Below, piece after piece: positions 5,536-8,477 of a DNA stretch of 8,477 nucleotides. The stretch covers positions 1-8,477 of the forward strand of contig DNPC01000323.1 in NCBI GenBank assembly GCA_003501565.1, read 5' to 3'. The notes under the pieces were generated by a model. The model searched no databases. It worked only from the letters and a program-made list of their open reading frames with translations, and had not been told where the DNA came from. This DNA comes from Planctomycetaceae bacterium (GTDB taxonomy: Bacteria > Planctomycetota > Planctomycetia > Pirellulales > Pirellulaceae). A program made the position numbers and the translations under genes. Within the stretch, counting starts at the first letter, position 1. Every line of letters begins with the position of its first letter.

Positions 5536-7190
5536 TTGTCCTCCGCTTTCTCGTTCCCGGCAAGGGTCAACCAAAACGTCCCGATCTTGATCGAAGGCTG
5601 CAGTGAATAGGAAGCTGCTTGCACCACGCCGATAGGTTTGTCTTCCGTGTCAAGTGCTCTACCGACGACGCGGATTGGGTAGTGGCCAGATCGGAATCGC
5701 CCCGGCTCCAACTTCAATTTGACCGCTTTCGCGGTCTCGCCTTTTGATTCGGAGATTACAGGTTTGCAGGTAACCCCCTCTGGCAGATCTTCGATCTCGA
5801 TTCGGATTTTCGGGGAGAATCCAGATTGACGCTTAATTGCGACAGCGATGTCAATCGCTTCATCTTCCTTCAAAACGAACCGGTCGGTCGATACGTTGAG
5901 GCGGTATGTCGGAGACACTGGCCGGATCGACAACCGGTAAAAGTGCCGGGGCCCGAATGCATCGAGCATTTCGGTCAACCTGATTTCAACATCACCGTCC
6001 GAATCAGGTGTGAATTCTACGGCAGCGTCATAGCCTCCACGCGCCACATCGTCGTTGCTGGCTAACACATTCCCTGACTTGGATTCAATCGCATCTAGTT
6101 TCGAATCCAGTAAGAATCCGTCTGCCTTGGATCGTGCTTCGGCTCGATATTTGGTTCCGCCTTTGGCTAAGAATGAAACAGTGTGAGTTTCATTCGCGGT
6201 TCGAATGTGGCCAAGTACCACCGTCGGGACGGTAGTTTCAAAAGACTGTGTGTAGTAGCGTGACGCTCCAGCCGTTTCCTCTCCTAGAAAGGACCATCCG
6301 AGTGCTCCGTTTGAATAGGCGATCGGCGGAGAGATTCTGTCGGCGCCCTGGACTTCTACGGAAGTGTTGTCTTTGAGGTTGTATCCGAACGGTAGTTTCT
6401 GAGAGCCAGTGACGGCCGCGTGATCCAAGAAAGGCCCTTGCGTCACATCCAGCGTATAGACGAACGCCGCAGAACCGCCGAAGCCCACTGTGCTGTTGGG
6501 CGTTGAAGGAAAAGCGAAGATGCGGATGATCAGTTCTTCATCTGTCTCCGGCGTAAAAACAAGCTGCGGGTCTAAACCGCGGCGATCATCCGATTGCGCG
6601 AGCACATTCCCCCGGGCATCAGTGATCTGGAGCACGGCGTCCATCGGTGACTGAAGAACTTGGTTGGCAGTTGCTGATACAACCAAGCGACGCCCACGCT
6701 CGACCTTGACGCGATAGCCATCACTGTCGCCGCTCTTTTGTAGTCGCCCCGAGACAATCGTGGGGAGCTCAATGCGGTTTCCGTCGTTGCGTTTGTCGTT
6801 CGGTTCTTTTTCTTCGGTCACCGACACGGGCGAGATAATGATCGGAACCAGTTTTGAAACCGAGGCAGAATCAAAAATCCGCAGCCAGGCGACGCCAGGC
6901 GAGGCTCCCTCGGCAACCGCGATTTGAAGTCTTCCTGGATCTTTCCCGGCAGAGACTTCTACGTCGTCGTGACTGGATTCTACCGAGACCGGCCAACTGG
7001 GGAACTTACCTTCGGCAACTACCGTTGATTGTGCACCGGATGAAATGGCGGCCGGATACACTCGATCGAACTGGACCTGCGCGCAAGCATGGCTTGCGGT
7101 AATAAACCAAGCCTGAACTACACACAGTAAACTCCATCCCCTGCTGAATCGTCGGGGCTCCGCCCGCATCGGGAGTCTATTTGTAGCCAC
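5532..7190 (-). CDS. Secreted protein with two PPC (bacterial pre-peptidase C-terminal) type domains
   Basis: A 552-residue exported, all-beta protein with no enzyme motif. An N-terminal signal (hydrophobic WSLLCVVQAWFITASHA, likely cut near residue 38 at ACA/Q) is followed by an Ig-like region (about 40-122). A PPC-type domain at about 126-248 is recognisable by EEKEPNDKRNDGN, the GRLQKSGDSDGYRVKVERGR stretch and VLAQSDDRR. A second such unit at about 325-423 has LGHIRTANETHTVSFLAKGG and VLASNDDV. A further beta-sandwich fills about 428-540. PPC domains usually sit at the ends of secreted peptidases, but here they form the whole protein, as is common in planctomycetes; binding or structural roles are inferred. 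The start is taken as GTG 7190, which overlaps the DUF1501 stop by one base (TAGTG). ATG 7169 is an alternative giving 545 residues, and neither has a strong ribosome binding site. The 3' end overlaps the cytochrome gene. Confidence 0.9.
   Translation of the reverse strand: MATNRLPMRAEPRRFSRGWSLLCVVQAWFITASHACAQVQFDRVYPAAISSGAQSTVVAEGKFPSWPVSVESSHDDVEVSAGKDPGRLQIAVAEGASPGVAWLRIFDSASVSKLVPIIISPVSVTEEKEPNDKRNDGNRIELPTIVSGRLQKSGDSDGYRVKVERGRRLVVSATANQVLQSPMDAVLQITDARGNVLAQSDDRRGLDPQLVFTPETDEELIIRIFAFPSTPNSTVGFGGSAAFVYTLDVTQGPFLDHAAVTGSQKLPFGYNLKDNTSVEVQGADRISPPIAYSNGALGWSFLGEETAGASRYYTQSFETTVPTVVLGHIRTANETHTVSFLAKGGTKYRAEARSKADGFLLDSKLDAIESKSGNVLASNDDVARGGYDAAVEFTPDSDGDVEIRLTEMLDAFGPRHFYRLSIRPVSPTYRLNVSTDRFVLKEDEAIDIAVAIKRQSGFSPKIRIEIEDLPEGVTCKPVISESKGETAKAVKLKLEPGRFRSGHYPIRVVGRALDTEDKPIGVVQAASYSLQPSIKIGTFWLTLAGNEKAEDK
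5540..5544 (-). promoter_or_regulatory. Ribosome binding site (GGAGG) of the cytochrome/WD40 gene
   Basis: GGAGG lies inside the last codons of the PPC-domain gene, four bases before the GTG at 5535. It is the strongest Shine-Dalgarno in the window and, together with the GTGA overlap, decides the start and points to translational coupling. Confidence 0.8.
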
Positions 7191-8477
7191 TAACCCATCA
7201 ACTCATCAATCGGACTTGCATCACTCACCAAGTGTGTCGGACGGCCTTCTGGCGTATACATCACCTGACCTGGATCGATACCTAGCTTTCGATAAATCGT
7301 TGATACGAAATTCTCAGGTGAGAGGACACGTTCAATCGAAGTATAGCCTTGTCGATCTGTTGCCCCGACGACTTGGCCTCCGGGTGTCTTGCCGCCAGCG
7401 AACAGCACGCTCATCGCATTGGACCAGTGATCGCGCCCACCTCGATTATTGATTTTTGGTGTTCGTCCGAATTCGCCAAGTACGACGACGAGGGTACGTT
7501 CCAGCATGCCTTGCTGTTTCAAATCCGAGATCAGCGCGGCGACGGTCGCCTCGAAGGGTGGCAGCTTTTGATCCAGACGTGGAAAGATGTCAACGTGGTG
7601 GTCCCAGCCGCCATGGTAGAGCGTAACAAACGGCACTCCCGCCTTAACTAGCCGCCGCGCGAGCAGTGCCTGCTGACCGAATGTGTTGCGGCCGTAGGCG
7701 TTTCGAATTTCTCCTGGTTCTTTGTGGATGTCGAAAGCAGACTGAGCTTCTGGACTACTGATGATCTGCATACTCTGCTGGTAGAACTCATCGATGGCCA
7801 GGGCAGGGTCGCCAACTTGAGCGTCGTGGAAACGGAGCATCGTGTCGATCTGTTCGCGAATCGCCTGGCGCGATTGAAACCGTCCGTCGGTCAAACCGAC
7901 GGGAATGGTGACATCACGAACCCGAAAGCTCGAGCTGTTCGGACTGTCAGGGACGATGAATGGAGCGTACTTGCTTCCAAGGAAGTTAGGGCCACCTGAG
8001 CGCGACATTCGCGGCAATGAGAAGTACGCTGGGATTCCGTGAGGCGCACCGATCTCTTTGGAGACCACACTTCCGATACTTGGGTGGAAGCTGACGAATG
8101 CTCCGCAGCCCACCGGAATACGCGGGGGTGCTCCTGTCATCATGTAGTGATTGCCAGCACCGTGGTTCCCCTGGTTGTGGCGAATGGAGCGAACAATTGC
8201 CAAGTCGTTGCTGATCGCAGCCAGTTTTTCCATCCGCTCAGAAAACTGAATCCCTGGCGTTTGCGTAGCAATCGGATTGTATGAACCCCGAATTTCGACA
8301 GGGGCTTTGGGCTTGGGATCAAACGTTTCATAGTGGCTGGGGCCGCCGTCGAGCCAGACTAGGATGCAGGCGTCGGCAACGGGCGACGGGCCCGTGGCTC
8401 TGGTCCCTTCCGACGCACGTGCTCGTGCACTTAACGCACCCGACAATCCACCAGCGACCAAGCCTCCCAAGCCGAGC
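7190..8477 (-). CDS. DUF1501 family protein, probable Tat-exported (5' end outside window)
   Basis: The 3' 428 codons of a DUF1501 gene; the true start lies beyond the right edge. The first visible residues, LGLGGLVAGGLSGALSARA, look like the hydrophobic core and end of a Tat signal peptide. DUF1501 proteins normally carry the twin-arginine just before this, so only about 15-25 residues should be missing. Family landmarks, counted from the Leu codon at 8470, are CILVWLDGGPSHYETFD (35-51), NHGAGNHYMMTG (102-113), LYHGGWDHHVD (284-294), VVVLGEFGRTP (328-338) and GGRDHW (344-349). These Asp/His-rich motifs resemble metal ligands of the alkaline phosphatase/sulfatase superfamily. The family is widespread in planctomycetes, has no established reaction that I know of, and usually sits beside DUF1549/DUF1553 cytochrome genes. 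The TTG at 8470 is an internal codon, not a start. Its stop shares one base with the start of the PPC-domain gene. Confidence 0.95.
   Translation of the reverse strand, partial: LGLGGLVAGGLSGALSARARASEGTRATGPSPVADACILVWLDGGPSHYETFDPKPKAPVEIRGSYNPIATQTPGIQFSERMEKLAAISNDLAIVRSIRHNQGNHGAGNHYMMTGAPPRIPVGCGAFVSFHPSIGSVVSKEIGAPHGIPAYFSLPRMSRSGGPNFLGSKYAPFIVPDSPNSSSFRVRDVTIPVGLTDGRFQSRQAIREQIDTMLRFHDAQVGDPALAIDEFYQQSMQIISSPEAQSAFDIHKEPGEIRNAYGRNTFGQQALLARRLVKAGVPFVTLYHGGWDHHVDIFPRLDQKLPPFEATVAALISDLKQQGMLERTLVVVLGEFGRTPKINNRGGRDHWSNAMSVLFAGGKTPGGQVVGATDRQGYTSIERVLSPENFVSTIYRKLGIDPGQVMYTPEGRPTHLVSDASPIDELMG

Noticed and set aside
7216..8331. Several 60-100 codon open frames opposite or within the DUF1501 gene
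   Set aside because: All are shadows of a strongly conserved coding frame and show no independent motif or start signal.
8468..8470. TTG as the start of the DUF1501 gene
   Set aside because: It falls inside the hydrophobic part of the expected Tat signal, and the frame stays open to the window edge. The real start is outside.

Overview
The window reads as a chromosomal fragment of a planctomycete, most likely of the Pirellulaceae type (Rhodopirellula/Blastopirellula relatives). The evidence is gene content. A DUF1501 protein, a secreted protein with two pre-peptidase-like (PPC) domains and a planctomycete-type cytochrome c (PSCyt1) fused to WD40 repeats lie head to tail, a set typical of that phylum. 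Base composition is moderate, several starts are GTG, and most genes lack a strong Shine-Dalgarno sequence. No tRNA, rRNA, CRISPR array, insertion sequence or phage gene was seen.

Layout: (1) 1-125, minus: the first 41 codons of a secreted protein, probably a right-handed beta-helix protein, cut by the left edge. (2) 193-468, minus: a small PilZ-like protein. (3) 469-789: a non-coding stretch with several short dyads. (4) 790-1563, minus: a phytanoyl-CoA dioxygenase (PhyH) family Fe(II)/2-oxoglutarate oxygenase. (5) 1564-1838: a divergent intergenic region with a 10-bp-stem inverted repeat and a second, imperfect one. (6) 1839-2501, plus: the only gene on this strand, a cysteine-free, single-pass membrane protein with faint DUF3179 resemblance. 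(7) 2578-8477, minus: the main operon, read from right to left as DUF1501 (5' end outside the window), PPC-domain protein, then PSCyt1/coiled-coil/WD40 protein.

The three operon genes are packed with overlaps. The DUF1501 stop and PPC start share one base (TAGTG), and the PPC stop and cytochrome start share the four bases GTGA, preceded by a good GGAGG. They are therefore probably co-transcribed and translationally coupled. All three appear to be exported: the DUF1501 product retains the hydrophobic part of a likely Tat signal, and the other two have signal peptides. The cluster looks like a cell-envelope module in which a metalloenzyme-like protein, an adhesive beta-sandwich protein and a heme-bearing propeller scaffold act together. 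Its biochemical function is not known to me and cannot be read from sequence. It is the best candidate here for an undescribed system. Its most unusual part is the cytochrome protein, where about 200 residues of predicted coiled coil separate two sets of propeller repeats.
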